Source of the DNA: Roseibium sp. MMSF_3412
Lineage (GTDB): Bacteria; Pseudomonadota; Alphaproteobacteria; Rhizobiales; Stappiaceae
Assembly: GCF_030733265.1 (NCBI RefSeq)
Contig: NZ_JASHJI010000013.1
Location: 1 to 64,000, forward strand
Direction: 5' to 3'
Length of the DNA stretch: 64,000 nucleotides
The position numbers were made by a program, and so were the translations under genes. Under the pieces are notes generated by a model. That model worked only from the letters and a program-made list of their open reading frames with translations. It was not told the DNA's origin and made no database searches. Within the stretch, counting starts at the first letter, position 1. Each line of letters begins with the position of its first letter. Below, one piece after another: positions 18,158-28,323 of this stretch.

Positions 18158-19246
18158 ATGGCTTTGGCGAGTGAACTCCCGGCTCAATCGGATAGGTGGG
18201 CAACCTTTGCAAACACGCTCAGGAAGCGGGCGTTCAGGAGCCCGAGCGACAGTTTCACGAGCGTCTTCATCTTCGGGTTGATGCTCTATATGGCCTGGAC
18301 GATGATCGACTGGGCAATCCTCAGTGCCGTCTGGCGGGCTGAAGACGTCGAGAATTGTGCCAACACCGGCGGCGCGTGCTGGTCTGTCATTGCCGCGCGC
18401 CATCGTCTGATCCTGTTCGGACTCTATCCTTTTGAAGAGCATTGGCGCTCGACACTGGCTTGCCTCGCCATCGTTGCGACGGTGGTCCTGTCATGTCTGC
18501 CGCGCTTCTGGAGCACCAGCCGCCTGATAACCCTCTGGATCGTCGGGTTTGGCGCCTATGTAGTGCTCATGGATGGTCGCCTGATCGGACAGCCTGTCGT
18601 AACGACCGACCAGTGGGGCGGATTGGCGTTGACGCTGTTCATGTTTTCCGCCGTGGTTTTGCTCGGAATGCCTTTGGGGCTGCTTCTGGCCCTGGCACGG
18701 AGGTCCAAACTGCCTGTGGTCCGAGGCGCGGCGTCATTGTTGATCGACTTCATCCGATCGCTCCCGCTGCTGACAACGCTGTTTGCGGCTGCTGTGGTTA
18801 TTCCGCTTCTGCTGCCCGACTGGTTGAACGGCGACAAGATCTGGCGCGTGATCGTGGGCTTTGCGCTCTTCTTCGCCTGTTATCAGGCAGAGGTGTTTCG
18901 CGGTGGATTTCAGGCAATACCCAAAGGCCAGTTCGAGGCGGGAAAGGCGTTGGGCCTGACGCCGTTCCAGACGCTGTCGCGCATCGTCATGCCGCAGGTA
19001 TTCCGTCATGCATTGCCGTCAACGATCAACATGGTCGTCGTGACCTTCAAGGAAACGGCGATCGTGATCATCATCGGCTTCTTTGACGTTCTCGCCTCGG
19101 CAAACGCTGCATTCGGCACGGTTGAATGGGCACCCTATTACATCGAGGTATACGCATTTGTCGGCGCGATCTACTGGATCTTCATCTTCTCGCTGAGCCA
19201 GTACGGTGAGTACCTGAAGGCACGCATGGCTGTCGCCAAGCGGTAG
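18158..19246 (+). CDS. Amino-acid ABC transporter permease (AapM/BztC type)
   Basis: A 362-aa permease that follows the first by one base. Its EAA loop is FEAGKALGLTPFQTLSRIVMP, and the C-terminus has the usual segment FKETAIVIIIGFFDVL. The N-terminal region holds an extra membrane segment and a periplasmic loop with two cysteines (ENCANTGGACW), as in AapM/BztC. The transporter operon ends here without an ATPase gene; the next gene is a chemoreceptor on the other strand. Confidence 0.9.
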   Translation: MALASELPAQSDRWATFANTLRKRAFRSPSDSFTSVFIFGLMLYMAWTMIDWAILSAVWRAEDVENCANTGGACWSVIAARHRLILFGLYPFEEHWRSTLACLAIVATVVLSCLPRFWSTSRLITLWIVGFGAYVVLMDGRLIGQPVVTTDQWGGLALTLFMFSAVVLLGMPLGLLLALARRSKLPVVRGAASLLIDFIRSLPLLTTLFAAAVVIPLLLPDWLNGDKIWRVIVGFALFFACYQAEVFRGGFQAIPKGQFEAGKALGLTPFQTLSRIVMPQVFRHALPSTINMVVVTFKETAIVIIIGFFDVLASANAAFGTVEWAPYYIEVYAFVGAIYWIFIFSLSQYGEYLKARMAVAKR

Positions 19247-19824
19247 CTAAACCGGCACTCCGGCATTCTATGTTGGACAAATCCAAAAGCCTTTTTTTCA
19301 CAAAGGCTCTCACCCGAACATGAGTGGCTTCAGCCGCTCTGACGCTGTGTGTTCCGCTTTGTGCGCATCACGGCTGATTGTCCTATTTGCAGCGAACGAC
19401 TGCTATGGCGACCTGGGATGAACTGGTGGACGACCGCTGGGGACAGGAAGCGGACTGACCGCACATTCCAACACCAGTCCGGAAGTTATGGAGACGGAAG
19501 GAGACTGGCGAGTTTTGAACGCACCTGCTGTAAAATGGGCACTCAAGTGCCGTTGGTATGACCTTCCTCTCGAGCGAATTCGGTCGCTGAAAGGATAGTT
19601 TATCGAGATATGCCGTTCTCAGGCACCAGACGTCGTACCGATCAACGCTCGCGTTTGAGCGGATTATTGCCCCGGTCTTCGCAGCTCGAACAATTAAGAC
19701 AGGAATGACGAATGCCTGAAGCGCTCGGGCAATGCTCTCTAACAGCCGTTACATGCGGGTAGCATCAGCACTTTCGGACGAATTTCCAGCCCGAGCGTCT
19801 GCCACTTGAAGCTGACTTTTCCGC
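19247..19824. other. Gene-free stretch with a hairpin at 19288-19308
   Basis: Only short open frames without a ribosome binding site or recognisable protein pattern occur here. AGCCTTT (19288-19294) pairs with AAAGGCT (19302-19308). T residues fill the loop on the plus strand and follow the stem on the minus strand, so it is a weak bidirectional terminator candidate for the transporter operon and the convergent chemoreceptor gene. Confidence 0.5.
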
Positions 19825-22248
19825 CTACGCAGCTGCGACGCTTTGCAAGAACTGCTCAACCTCGGCCCGTAGACTGTCTGTTTTCTGGGTTAGCTCGCCC
19901 GAGGCGCCGAGGACGAAGTTGGCGGAGCGGCTGGTCTGGGAAACCGCGTCGGAAAGCCCGGACATGTTCTCCCTGACGGAACTGGTCCCCTGTGCAGCGC
20001 GTTGGACGTTGTCGGAGATCTCCGTTGTCGCTGCGCCTTGTTGCGCGACGGCGGTGGCAATCGTTCCGGTGTACTCGTTGACCTCAGCCATGATCGCTGT
20101 GATCTCCTCGATCGCGTGAACCGCTTCTTTCGTCGCGTCCTGGATCGCCGTGATCTGGCCGCCAATTTCGTCTGTTGCCTTCGACGTCTGAGTTGCGAGA
20201 TCCTTGACTTCGGCGGCGACGACCGCAAAGCCCTTTCCGGCCTCACCTGCGCGCGCCGCCTCGATAGTGGCATTGAGGGCCAGCAGATTGGTCTGTTCGG
20301 CAATCGCCTGGATGAGACTAACCACCTCGCCGATCTTGCCCGCGGCTTCAGAGAGCCCGTGGACCTTTTCGCTGGTAACCTGGGTGCCTTTTGTAGCGCG
20401 GCTCACGACTTCGGCTGTCTGGCCGACCTGGCGGGTGATCTCATCAATCGAGGTGGCGAGTTCCTCCGCAGCGCTCGCAACGGTTTGGACGTTCTGCGAC
20501 GCCTCGTTTGTCGCGCCAAAGGTGCTGTCTGCAAGCTCTGAACTTTGCTCAGCAACGGCCGTCAATTCTTCCGCCGTCCTGTCAAGCGTACCAGCGGTTT
20601 CACCGACGGAGCCAAGCACATTTGTCGCCGTCTCGCGGAAGGCGGCGATCAGGCCCTCGACCCGCTCGCGGCGCTCGTCGCGTTCCAGCGTTTCGGTCTC
20701 CTTGTCAGCCTCGAGCTGCTGACGGGCGATCATGCCCGCCTTGAAGCGGTCGATGGTGCGCGCCAGCTGGCCGAGTTCGTCGACCCGTTCCTGGCCGGTC
20801 GGTTGAACGGAGAGGTCGCCCTCGGACAGCTCATCCATGATGACAGTCATGGAGCGCAACGGCTTCAGGTAGTGGAAGAAGATGACACCGATCGCGATTG
20901 CGACAAAAAAGAAGCCGGCAACAAGTGCGGCGGCGATCTGCAGGACCGCCGTCCCAGCGGTCGAGACACCGGCTGTCTGGGTTGCCTGCACGCTTGATTG
21001 GATCGCCGTCGAGATTGAGTTCAACGTTTGACTGACGTTGGTACGTTGGTTGCCGAGGGCCGCCGAGGCTTCCAAAAGGGCGGCGATGTCTGCTGGCACT
21101 AGGGCCTCGATCTGTTTCAGCGTTTCGACAACTTTGCCAAGGTCTTCCTGCAAGGTTGGCAAGATCGCCGTTTCGCCGTGCGCCTGCTCCATGCGGATGA
21201 CCACCTGGTGCAGCGCGCCGGTGACGCTAGCCGCTGTCTCTTCATCGGCGCTTTGGATGAGGCCGCGCAGCGCCAGCTGGGCATCACTTGCCCCGGTCAA
21301 CGCCTTGCCGACATGGGTGGCGGCAACACCGATGCCGAGAACGACCTTCTGGTGTTTGGCCATCTTCTCGCTGGTTTCCGTAACAGCGTCGAGCGATACG
21401 GCCTTCAGCATGTTCATAGCGTTCCGGAGCCGTCTCGTTGCCTCGATTGCCTTTACGGATGCCTTTGGCGCGGCAGTGTCTGCGGAAATCGTGCCGAGAT
21501 CACCGAAAGCCGTGATGGCCTCAGCGTAGACGGGCTTGGCAGCGGGAGACTTTGCCTTGAAGCGCATACTTTTCAGCTGCTTGTCGATCACTTTCAGCTC
21601 CGCTTCGCCGGGGAAGACCGTCGGGGATGCGACTAAGCCTGCCTCGACCACTGAGAGGCCGTCCAGGAAGCCTGTGATGGAAGTGCCAAGCAGCGCTGCC
21701 TTGGTGACGGGACCCTCGATCGTGAGCCGCCGATCCTTCAGCTCCTGTTCCATTTGGTCGAAAGAGGTGTTCGCCTCCACAGCCATCCTGGATACATCCG
21801 TAACTTCAGCTGTCAGTTTCTCAATCGCGTCGTTTCTCGCCTTGCGCGTTGAGTCATAGGCGCGCATTTCGTCGCCAAGAGCTACCAGCTTGTCGCTTAC
21901 AGCCGTCAGCTCCTGGCGCACCTTGTCGAGATCGGCAAGGGCGGCGATCTCCTCTACGAAGACCTTCTTTTCATCAATCATCCTGGTCAGGTCTGAAAGT
22001 CCCGTACCGTCCGGGGCAGCCATAAAGCTCTCCGAGCGGACAGTGATAATCCGCAGCGCCTCGGAAAGTGCTGTCGAACTGCCCGTGGTGTTGATGTGTC
22101 CCTTGAGGGTGGTCGTCGAATAGATGCCCGCACCGCCGACAAGAATGGTGGCAAGCAGGATCAAACCGAAGGAAACTCCAACGAGGACTGAAGAATTCAA
22201 ACGGGAGAGGAAGAGGCGCATTGAGGGTAGTTCCAGTTTTTTGGCCAC
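19825..22248 (-). CDS. Methyl-accepting chemotaxis protein
   Basis: An 807-aa chemoreceptor. A membrane segment at about residues 19-42 is followed by a long periplasmic, mainly helical sensor, a second membrane segment near 430-455, a HAMP domain and the MCP signalling domain. The conserved tip [18 protein letters not shown] is near residue 650, followed by [11 protein letters not shown]. The protein should relay ligand binding to CheA/CheW and the flagellar motor. The periplasmic part is not a recognised Cache or PAS fold by eye. No chemotaxis operon is adjacent, so it is an orphan receptor. It lies beside the transporter genes, but co-regulation is not evident. Confidence 0.92.
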   Translation of the reverse strand: MAKKLELPSMRLFLSRLNSSVLVGVSFGLILLATILVGGAGIYSTTTLKGHINTTGSSTALSEALRIITVRSESFMAAPDGTGLSDLTRMIDEKKVFVEEIAALADLDKVRQELTAVSDKLVALGDEMRAYDSTRKARNDAIEKLTAEVTDVSRMAVEANTSFDQMEQELKDRRLTIEGPVTKAALLGTSITGFLDGLSVVEAGLVASPTVFPGEAELKVIDKQLKSMRFKAKSPAAKPVYAEAITAFGDLGTISADTAAPKASVKAIEATRRLRNAMNMLKAVSLDAVTETSEKMAKHQKVVLGIGVAATHVGKALTGASDAQLALRGLIQSADEETAASVTGALHQVVIRMEQAHGETAILPTLQEDLGKVVETLKQIEALVPADIAALLEASAALGNQRTNVSQTLNSISTAIQSSVQATQTAGVSTAGTAVLQIAAALVAGFFFVAIAIGVIFFHYLKPLRSMTVIMDELSEGDLSVQPTGQERVDELGQLARTIDRFKAGMIARQQLEADKETETLERDERRERVEGLIAAFRETATNVLGSVGETAGTLDRTAEELTAVAEQSSELADSTFGATNEASQNVQTVASAAEELATSIDEITRQVGQTAEVVSRATKGTQVTSEKVHGLSEAAGKIGEVVSLIQAIAEQTNLLALNATIEAARAGEAGKGFAVVAAEVKDLATQTSKATDEIGGQITAIQDATKEAVHAIEEITAIMAEVNEYTGTIATAVAQQGAATTEISDNVQRAAQGTSSVRENMSGLSDAVSQTSRSANFVLGASGELTQKTDSLRAEVEQFLQSVAAA

Positions 22249-22428
22249 TCATGCTTACGTGCACCTCATAAATTAAGAGTTAAATCAAAATGTTCGATAG
22301 TTTTTGGTTTTCTCGCAGGAGTTGCGAAATTTACTTGTAGATGAATTGCTCTTTTGATTGAGCCAATCCGCGTGAGGAATAGCCCTTCAGTGTGATTGAG
22401 CGCAGTGCGCACAAGGCCTGCCTGGGAT

Positions 22429-22785
22429 ATTGCTAAATGTGAATGCGACCGGTCACGATGGCAGTCGCCAGTGCCTGCTCGCGCGTGCGTGCACCAGGTT
22501 TTGCCCGCGCGTTGCGCAAATGCAGGTCAACCGTGACTGCCTGGATCGACATATGTTCATCGATCCGGGCAGTTCTGAAACCCTTGGCCAGCAACGAAAG
22601 GCATTCGCGTTTCCGGCTGGTCAGGCTGGCTTGCGACAGGTTCTCAAGACGGCCGATCTTGTGATGCGCTATCGCCGCACAGATATGCAGCAACATGCCG
22701 AACTCTTTGTTGACCGCTTCAATGTCCGTCCGTGACAAGGCGCTGACAAGGTTCCAACTTTTGACGACCGGATCGTCCTCTCGCG
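22429..22785 (-). pseudogene. Duplicated C-terminal fragment of a LuxR-family regulator gene
   Basis: These 357 bases match 27398-27754 with only 7 differences counted (about 98% identity). They hold the last ~115 codons of the LuxR gene at 27402-28127, including the whole helix-turn-helix, but not the autoinducer-binding domain. The frame is open to the stop (22433-22435). However, three changes hit conserved helix-turn-helix positions: E to K in the SRERE motif, A to D, and L to P in KLGARTR. The fragment is therefore probably a dead copy. Its upstream boundary is abrupt after TCTCGCG. Confidence 0.88.
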
Positions 22786-22892
22786 CCAGAAAAACCATCC
22801 CTGTCACTGCGCTCCTTCGGAGGCCGGGCGAGTGGGATGCACTGTTCCGTCACCCACTGGAAAGAGACCCATGAGCGCTTATGTGGTTATGA

Positions 22893-25142
22893 CTACGCTC
22901 TAAGATCCCGCAAGAAAGTACCCAACTCATTCCGCAGAATATCCGACTGTGATGTAAGTTCATCGACAACCTTGACGACATGTCCGGCTGCATCGCTAGA
23001 TTGTTGGGCTGCCGAATTCACATCAATAATGTTCTCTGAGACATCGCGCGTTCCAGAGGCGGTCTGCTGGATGTTTTGAGCAATATGCTGTGTTGCCGTG
23101 TTCTGTTCGGCGACCGAAGCGGAAACAGCCGTAGTCATGTCGCTGATCCTCGACATGGCCGCGACCACGGTTTCGATTTCGCCAACGGTCTGTCGGGTTG
23201 AGTCCTGCATTGAGCTGATTTGCAGCCTGATTTCCTCGGTTGCCTTCGCGGTCTGCGATGCCAGCTCCTTCACCTCGGAAGCCACGACCGCAAAGCCGCG
23301 GCCGGATTCCCCGGCGCGGGCCGCTTCGATCGTTGCGTTGAGGGCGAGCAGATTGGTTTGTTCTGCGATGTCGTTGATCAGATCGACGACGTCGCCGATT
23401 TTCTGAGCGCCGGCGGCAAGTCCCTGGACCGTGGAGTTGGTGGAAATCGCCTGCTGTTCACCATTCGATGCGACCGATTTGGCGTCCTCCACCTGCCGGG
23501 AGATTTCCTGGATCGACTGGGACAACTGCTCAGCCGCCGAAGCAACGGTCTGGGCGGTTACGGTTGCCTCCTCAGATGCACTGGCAACCGTTGTTGCCTT
23601 CGAGCGGGTGCGCGCGGACGACTCGGACATGGTTTTCGCCGTCGCGGTCATTTCGTGGGTCGCGTTGGAAACGTGCTCGACTACACCCATCACACTCGAT
23701 TCCAGGTCGTCGGCCATGCGAAGGGTCGCTGCGCGTTTTTCCTCTTCGATACGCCGTTCGCTTTCCGCCTGTTCCTGCCGCAACGCTTCTGTTTCGGCTG
23801 CATTGTCGCGGAACACCTCGACGGCTGACGCCATCGCGCCGACCTCGTCCTTCTTGCCAAGGGCTGGAATATGTATGTCCAGTTTGCCGCTTGCCAGCGA
23901 TTGCATGGCTTGTGTCATGTTCACGATCGGATGGACGACCGTGTTGCGAACAATCAACATGAGAACGGCGGATACAACGATGAGCAGGACAACCGCCGTT
24001 GAAATGGCTATCTGCGCATTTGCGACCGTGATGGCACTTGCCTCATCCGCGCCATCGCTGATCGCGTCCGCCGCGGAGGCAACCTTTTCCAGGGCGCTTG
24101 CGACGGCATCGGCATCGGTTTCCAGTTCCTCCGTCGCAAGATCGGCATCGGCTTCCATTTTCAGCATGTCCCGGTGCGTGTCGAAAAGCTGCTCGTCCAT
24201 TGCGGCGGTGGAGAACCAGGTTTCGAAGGCTGCCTGCAACCTGGCGGCATCGTCTGTATCTTCCTGGGATTCGGCAAGATTGGCGAGGATGGCCAGGAAA
24301 GGCCTTGCCTTTTGCGAAAGCTCCTGGAATTCCCCAAAGGGAATGCCGAGCTTTGCAGGATCCTCCACCGCCAGATATTCGCCGGCCGTGTCCTGCATCT
24401 CGATGACGATACGTTGCAGCTTCAACGCAGCCTCGACAACAGGATAGTCCTTTTCGAAAAGCTCTTTCAGGATGGCGTTCACTTCAGCGCCAGTCGCGGT
24501 TCCTGAGGTCGCCAGCCTGTTTCCGTCCGCCTGGGCCTTGGCCATTTCGGCTTCGTTTTCCTGAGCGAATTCATCCAGCATCTGAATCAGAAGCGCACCG
24601 CTGTCGTCAAAGGCTGTCAGTAGGCGAGCGGCGGCTGTTTCCTCGTTCAGCTCCTCGGTATGCGCGAAGATCATTTCGTTGGTATGTTTGATAAATTCTT
24701 GGTGTTCACGACGTGCTTCTTCAATATGTGCAAGCAGTGTCTCGTCATGAACCAGTGCTTCCAGTTCACTCATGTAGGTGTAGAACATCTGCGACTTTTC
24801 AGCGAACTCTGCTGCGAGTTGCTCAACGTCGGAGAGTTCCTCGTCGGCAATGATCTCTTCGGCGATCTTGTTGGTTTCCCAGATATTGGCAATCATATCG
24901 TCCGCGGTCTCAACCGAAGGCGCGGTGATATCGGTTATCTGGTTCAGTGTGCGCTCGACGGATGCGAGGTAGGACAGTCCAGTGGCACCAATGCCGACGC
25001 CGAGGACAACAATCAGGCCAAGGCCAATGAGAAGACGCCCGGAAATGCCCCGGAACACCGGCCTGTGCTGCGCTCCTGACTGGGTCGGCCTTTGCCCTTT
25101 GCTTGGATTGCGGTGGTCTTGCGAGCTTGTGCCAACGTGCAT
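22893..25142 (-). CDS. Methyl-accepting chemotaxis protein
   Basis: A 749-aa chemoreceptor. A membrane segment lies at about residues 36-58, followed by a large helical periplasmic sensor rich in Glu and Ala, a second membrane segment near 372-394, HAMP, and an MCP domain with the tip [18 protein letters not shown] near residue 595. The frame is open 70 codons further upstream. The start at 25142 is preferred because AAGGA lies upstream and the basic segment before the first membrane helix begins there. It differs from the receptor at 19825 in its sensor part, so the two probably detect different ligands. It lies between the two copies of the 357-bp repeat. Confidence 0.9.
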   Translation of the reverse strand: MHVGTSSQDHRNPSKGQRPTQSGAQHRPVFRGISGRLLIGLGLIVVLGVGIGATGLSYLASVERTLNQITDITAPSVETADDMIANIWETNKIAEEIIADEELSDVEQLAAEFAEKSQMFYTYMSELEALVHDETLLAHIEEARREHQEFIKHTNEMIFAHTEELNEETAAARLLTAFDDSGALLIQMLDEFAQENEAEMAKAQADGNRLATSGTATGAEVNAILKELFEKDYPVVEAALKLQRIVIEMQDTAGEYLAVEDPAKLGIPFGEFQELSQKARPFLAILANLAESQEDTDDAARLQAAFETWFSTAAMDEQLFDTHRDMLKMEADADLATEELETDADAVASALEKVASAADAISDGADEASAITVANAQIAISTAVVLLIVVSAVLMLIVRNTVVHPIVNMTQAMQSLASGKLDIHIPALGKKDEVGAMASAVEVFRDNAAETEALRQEQAESERRIEEEKRAATLRMADDLESSVMGVVEHVSNATHEMTATAKTMSESSARTRSKATTVASASEEATVTAQTVASAAEQLSQSIQEISRQVEDAKSVASNGEQQAISTNSTVQGLAAGAQKIGDVVDLINDIAEQTNLLALNATIEAARAGESGRGFAVVASEVKELASQTAKATEEIRLQISSMQDSTRQTVGEIETVVAAMSRISDMTTAVSASVAEQNTATQHIAQNIQQTASGTRDVSENIIDVNSAAQQSSDAAGHVVKVVDELTSQSDILRNELGTFLRDLRA

Positions 25143-25510
25143 CCTGCTGTCCTTGGGTGCTGATTCCGGGTAAGGACAAGAATGGCGGAGGCTTGCAAAC
25201 AAGCACTGAATGCGGGGTGCCTGACAACTATGGGTCAAATTCCGCGAGGTGGTTGTTAACCCTGTCTTTACGCGTGTTGGAACGCTCAAGGGTTGCGTGC
25301 TACTACCTACGGTATATTTTTTGGTTGCTCTAGCGACGATAAACGTCATCATCTGAAAAGGTGCTGATTCCTGGGCAGAGGAGCGAGCGCTGCACTTGTT
25401 GGAATACTATCAACTGTTTCGGGGGTACTCGTGTCTCTCCGGAGCAGATGTTGTTCTCTGATTGATTGCATCTATGGGACGTGGGGGCGGGCCACTGTTG
25501 AGTGGGCTGA
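25143..25510. other. Divergent intergenic region
   Basis: This 368-base region separates the chemoreceptor (minus) from a LuxR gene (plus) and must hold both promoters. No convincing lux-box-like dyad or sigma consensus was found by eye. An AT-rich block near 25310-25325 is the best candidate promoter area. Confidence 0.4.
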
Positions 25511-26233
25511 ATGGGTAAAACACTATTTGTCGGAGAGTGCTATCGGGAACTCTCGAACGTTCGAACAAACTACGATGTCTTCAAGTTTCTAAAAAAGCTC
25601 AGCGACGAGTTCGGCTTTGAAAGGTTTGCGGTTCTATTTCTGCCGGACCGGAATTCGACGCAAATATCGTCACACATGATTGTCAGCAATTGGCCGCCGG
25701 AGCTCATTCGCGCGTATGACGACATGAAGCTTGTGGTAAACAGCCCGATCATTGAGCAGTTGCGCTGTTCGATCGGTCCGTTGGAATGGGAGCTAGAGGC
25801 GGTCAACAAGAAGCGCTCACACGAAGAAACGCAGAATTCAGTCAACCTGTTCAGAGAATTCGACATGGTGGGTGGCGTTTACTTTCCAACCTATGATGCG
25901 ACAGGCCGCCGTGGTGCGGTTTCCTTTGCCGGCAACCGGCAAAAGCTCGATCCAGACGAGTTGGCAACGCTCCATCTGCTGGCACTTTTTACCTATAACC
26001 AGATCTCGGAAGTCGCCGATCGGCTGGCGGACAAGTCTGATAACCTGTCTCCTCGCGAGCGCGAATGCGTCTACTGGTCTTCGGAAGGCAAGACAAACAG
26101 TGAAATTGGTGTCATTTTGTCTATCTCAGAAAACACCGTTTCAAGTTACATGATATCTGCGTCAAGAAAACTGGGTGCGGTCAATCGATCACAGACCATC
26201 GCAATTGCGATACGCGCCGGCATTATTTCTTAA
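25511..26233 (+). CDS. LuxR-family regulator with autoinducer-type sensor domain
   Basis: A 240-aa regulator. The N-terminal part (about 15-165) looks like an autoinducer-binding domain, and the C-terminal helix-turn-helix begins at LSPRERECVYWSSEGKTNSE with KLGAVNRSQTIAIAIRAGI at the end. No luxI synthase is in the window, so it is a candidate LuxR solo that may answer exogenous or self-made signals from elsewhere. There is no phosphorylatable receiver domain. Its targets are unknown. The downstream gene (26374) is 140 bases away and could be one. Confidence 0.85.
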   Translation: MGKTLFVGECYRELSNVRTNYDVFKFLKKLSDEFGFERFAVLFLPDRNSTQISSHMIVSNWPPELIRAYDDMKLVVNSPIIEQLRCSIGPLEWELEAVNKKRSHEETQNSVNLFREFDMVGGVYFPTYDATGRRGAVSFAGNRQKLDPDELATLHLLALFTYNQISEVADRLADKSDNLSPRERECVYWSSEGKTNSEIGVILSISENTVSSYMISASRKLGAVNRSQTIAIAIRAGIIS

Positions 26234-26373
26234 GCGCAAAATCAACCTCGAGACTTTGCAAAAAAAACGTCCCGAACGCTTGGCTCGTCCCGCGTGTTAC
26301 ACGTGTGTCACATAGCTGTTACATTTGCGCGCTAATCGAAACGCGTACAAAAGAGAAAACATAGGAGGCTCCG

Positions 26374-27021
26374 ATGACCTCTCTGAATACTCAGCTATGG
26401 GAGCTGATTAAGACGCACAAGATGCCTGATGATGCTGCAGGCACGCCATTCATTAAACAACTGATGGCCGAAAACCGCATCTCTCCCGATACCGCAACCG
26501 TTGCGATCGCCGAATATCAAAAGTTCATGTATCTTTGCGCCACACGATCAGAGCGCAACGTCCCCTCGAAAGCAGTCGATTTGGTTTGGCATTTGCACAT
26601 GCAGCACAGCCGCGACTATTGGGACATTTTCTGCAAGAAACTGGGCAAACCGGTGCACCACAGCCCCGGCGCCAAAGGCCCGGATCATTTGGACGACTAC
26701 AAAGCCACCATCGATGCGTACAAAGATCTGTTTGGAACTCCCCCAAAAGGAATTTGGAAGCTCAACGATAGAGTTGGAGTTTTCGTGGCTCTGATCTTCT
26801 CGGCGGTGTTCATTTGCATCGGCGTCGTTTCGATCGCTCATGGTGGCAATCTCTTGTTCTGGGTGTTTTGGCTTGGCGTCTCGCTCTTGATTTTTGGGAC
26901 CACGCTCAACTACCTGACCACCAAAGGCGAGTTCACGTTGATTTTTGAATCAAATGACCCTTTCTCCGACAAGGATGCAGGCGACTGTGGCTCGGGAGAT
27001 GGTGGTGGCTGCGGAGATTGA
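26374..27021 (+). CDS. Glycine-rich-domain-like membrane protein, function unknown
   Basis: A 215-aa protein with three parts. The N-terminal ~125 residues contain the pattern VPSKAVDLVWHLHMQHS, seen in glycine-rich-domain proteins. Two membrane segments follow at about residues 133-175. The short C-terminal tail is rich in Gly, Asp and Cys (DCGSGDGGGCGD). The tail cysteines could bind metal or form disulfides, but this is not shown. AGGAGG lies 5 bases before the ATG. The upstream region 26285-26330 has repeated TGTTACA-like and CACGTG-like motifs that could be regulatory. Confidence 0.7.
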   Translation: MTSLNTQLWELIKTHKMPDDAAGTPFIKQLMAENRISPDTATVAIAEYQKFMYLCATRSERNVPSKAVDLVWHLHMQHSRDYWDIFCKKLGKPVHHSPGAKGPDHLDDYKATIDAYKDLFGTPPKGIWKLNDRVGVFVALIFSAVFICIGVVSIAHGGNLLFWVFWLGVSLLIFGTTLNYLTTKGEFTLIFESNDPFSDKDAGDCGSGDGGGCGD

Positions 27022-27397
27022 AACGTCACACGCCCTAACGGATCACAGTTGTTCTGGAACATACCGCAGCCGAGCAACGCACGCTTTGTCGGCAACTCGG
27101 TCACAGGGATCTGAATCGCATCAATCGTCATCATCTGGATCAATCAGCGTGTCCTGACCCTGGATATTCGAATTCTTTCAAATGTAGACATTGCGGTGCT
27201 GGAACTCAGCAGGTCACGATCATTTGCAACAAAAATTCCGTGCGAACATTTCCAGGCGATCCGATTCGGCAGCAGCGAGGCACTAGCCAATCGCATTTGC
27301 GCACTGAACCAGTCAGAACCTTGTCATTGCCGTTGCCGTCTCAGAAGCGCGGAAAGTGCGCCCACAACGCACGAAAGTCATGCAGGTACGCACCTTA
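27022..27397. other. Gene-free stretch between convergent genes
   Basis: No open frame with a ribosome binding site or protein-like composition was found. No terminator-like stem with a T-run was seen. The right end is the exact border of the 357-bp repeat (27398). Confidence 0.5.
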
Positions 27398-27754
27398 ATT
27401 GCTAAATGTGAATGCGACCGGTCACGATGGCAGTCGCCAGTGCCTGCTCGCGCGTGCGTGCACCAAGTTTTGCCCGCGCGTTGCGCAAATGCAGGTCAAC
27501 CGTGACTGCCTGGATCGACATATGTTCAGCGATCCGGGCAGTTCTGAAACCCTTGGCCAGCAACAAAAGGCATTCGCGTTCCCGGCTGGTCAGGCTGGCT
27601 TGCGACAGGTTCTCAAGACGGCCGATCTTGTGATGCGCTATCGCCGCACAGATATGCAGCAACATGCCGAACTCTTTGTTGACCGATTCAATGTCCGCCC
27701 GTGACAAGGCGCTGACAAGGTTCCAACCTTTGACGACCGGATCGTCCTCTCGCG
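27398..27754. repeat. Parental copy of the 357-bp direct repeat
   Basis: This copy has the same orientation as 22429-22785 and lies exactly 4969 bases away. Here it is the intact 3' half of a LuxR gene. The repeat starts at the sequence ATTGCTAAATG just past the stop codon and ends inside the gene, so it was copied from this location. Confidence 0.9.
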
Positions 27755-28127
27755 ACATTCTGAGCGCGATACCGGACGTCAGCCCATGTTCCTCGGCCCG
27801 GCGAATGACGGCAATGTCTTCCTCGGTCAGATACGCGTGATCCGGCAGGAAGTGTATTCCGGTCATGAACTGGCTGGGCAGATTGGGCGCGTAAATGAAC
27901 AGCGGGTCGCGCTCGTAGTCTTTTTGCTTGAAGTAGGCAGCCTTCCATTCGGTCAACTGATCGGAAAACCAGATATCGTTGACGGTCGGCACGACGTTTC
28001 GTCTGCGCTGGCCATAGACGGCCCCCTTAAAACCGAAGCTTTCGAAAAAACCGATCGTTTTTTCCCAAGCGTCCTGCGGGCTATTGGCCGACAGGACTTT
28101 GTCAGCAAACTGCTCCAGTTTCTTCAT
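27402..28127 (-). CDS. LuxR-family regulator with autoinducer-binding domain
   Basis: A 241-aa LuxR regulator: an autoinducer-binding-like domain (residues about 15-160, with conserved W and Y residues in IWFSDQLTEWKAAYF and DYERDPLF), then a helix-turn-helix (LTSRERECLLLLAKGF ... KLGARTREQA). The frame extends 44 codons upstream, but the Met at 28127 matches the family's usual N-terminus. No luxI gene is present, so it is a second solo LuxR. It is divergent from two small secreted-protein genes. A mutated copy of its 3' half lies at 22429-22785. Confidence 0.87.
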   Translation of the reverse strand: MKKLEQFADKVLSANSPQDAWEKTIGFFESFGFKGAVYGQRRRNVVPTVNDIWFSDQLTEWKAAYFKQKDYERDPLFIYAPNLPSQFMTGIHFLPDHAYLTEEDIAVIRRAEEHGLTSGIALRMSREDDPVVKGWNLVSALSRADIESVNKEFGMLLHICAAIAHHKIGRLENLSQASLTSRERECLLLLAKGFRTARIAEHMSIQAVTVDLHLRNARAKLGARTREQALATAIVTGRIHI

Positions 28128-28323
28128 TTCGCGTCTCTTTGCTCCCGGACCCACAAAGTGTTTTAGGCGCTCAGCTAATGAAATCCATAGCTTGAGGGTT
28201 TTTTGCGCAGCGTTAGTGTCGATGCAGAGAGAAGGATTTTCTGTTATCGCACAAGTCAAGAACCGTCCAAAAGTCGAGCGTCATTTAAACACCCAAGTGT
28301 TTTCCCCGATCCAAAGAAGCCTC

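Noticed and set aside
25511-28127. Complete quorum-sensing system
   Set aside because: Two LuxR-type regulators are present but no luxI-like synthase was found on either strand, so only LuxR solos are claimed.
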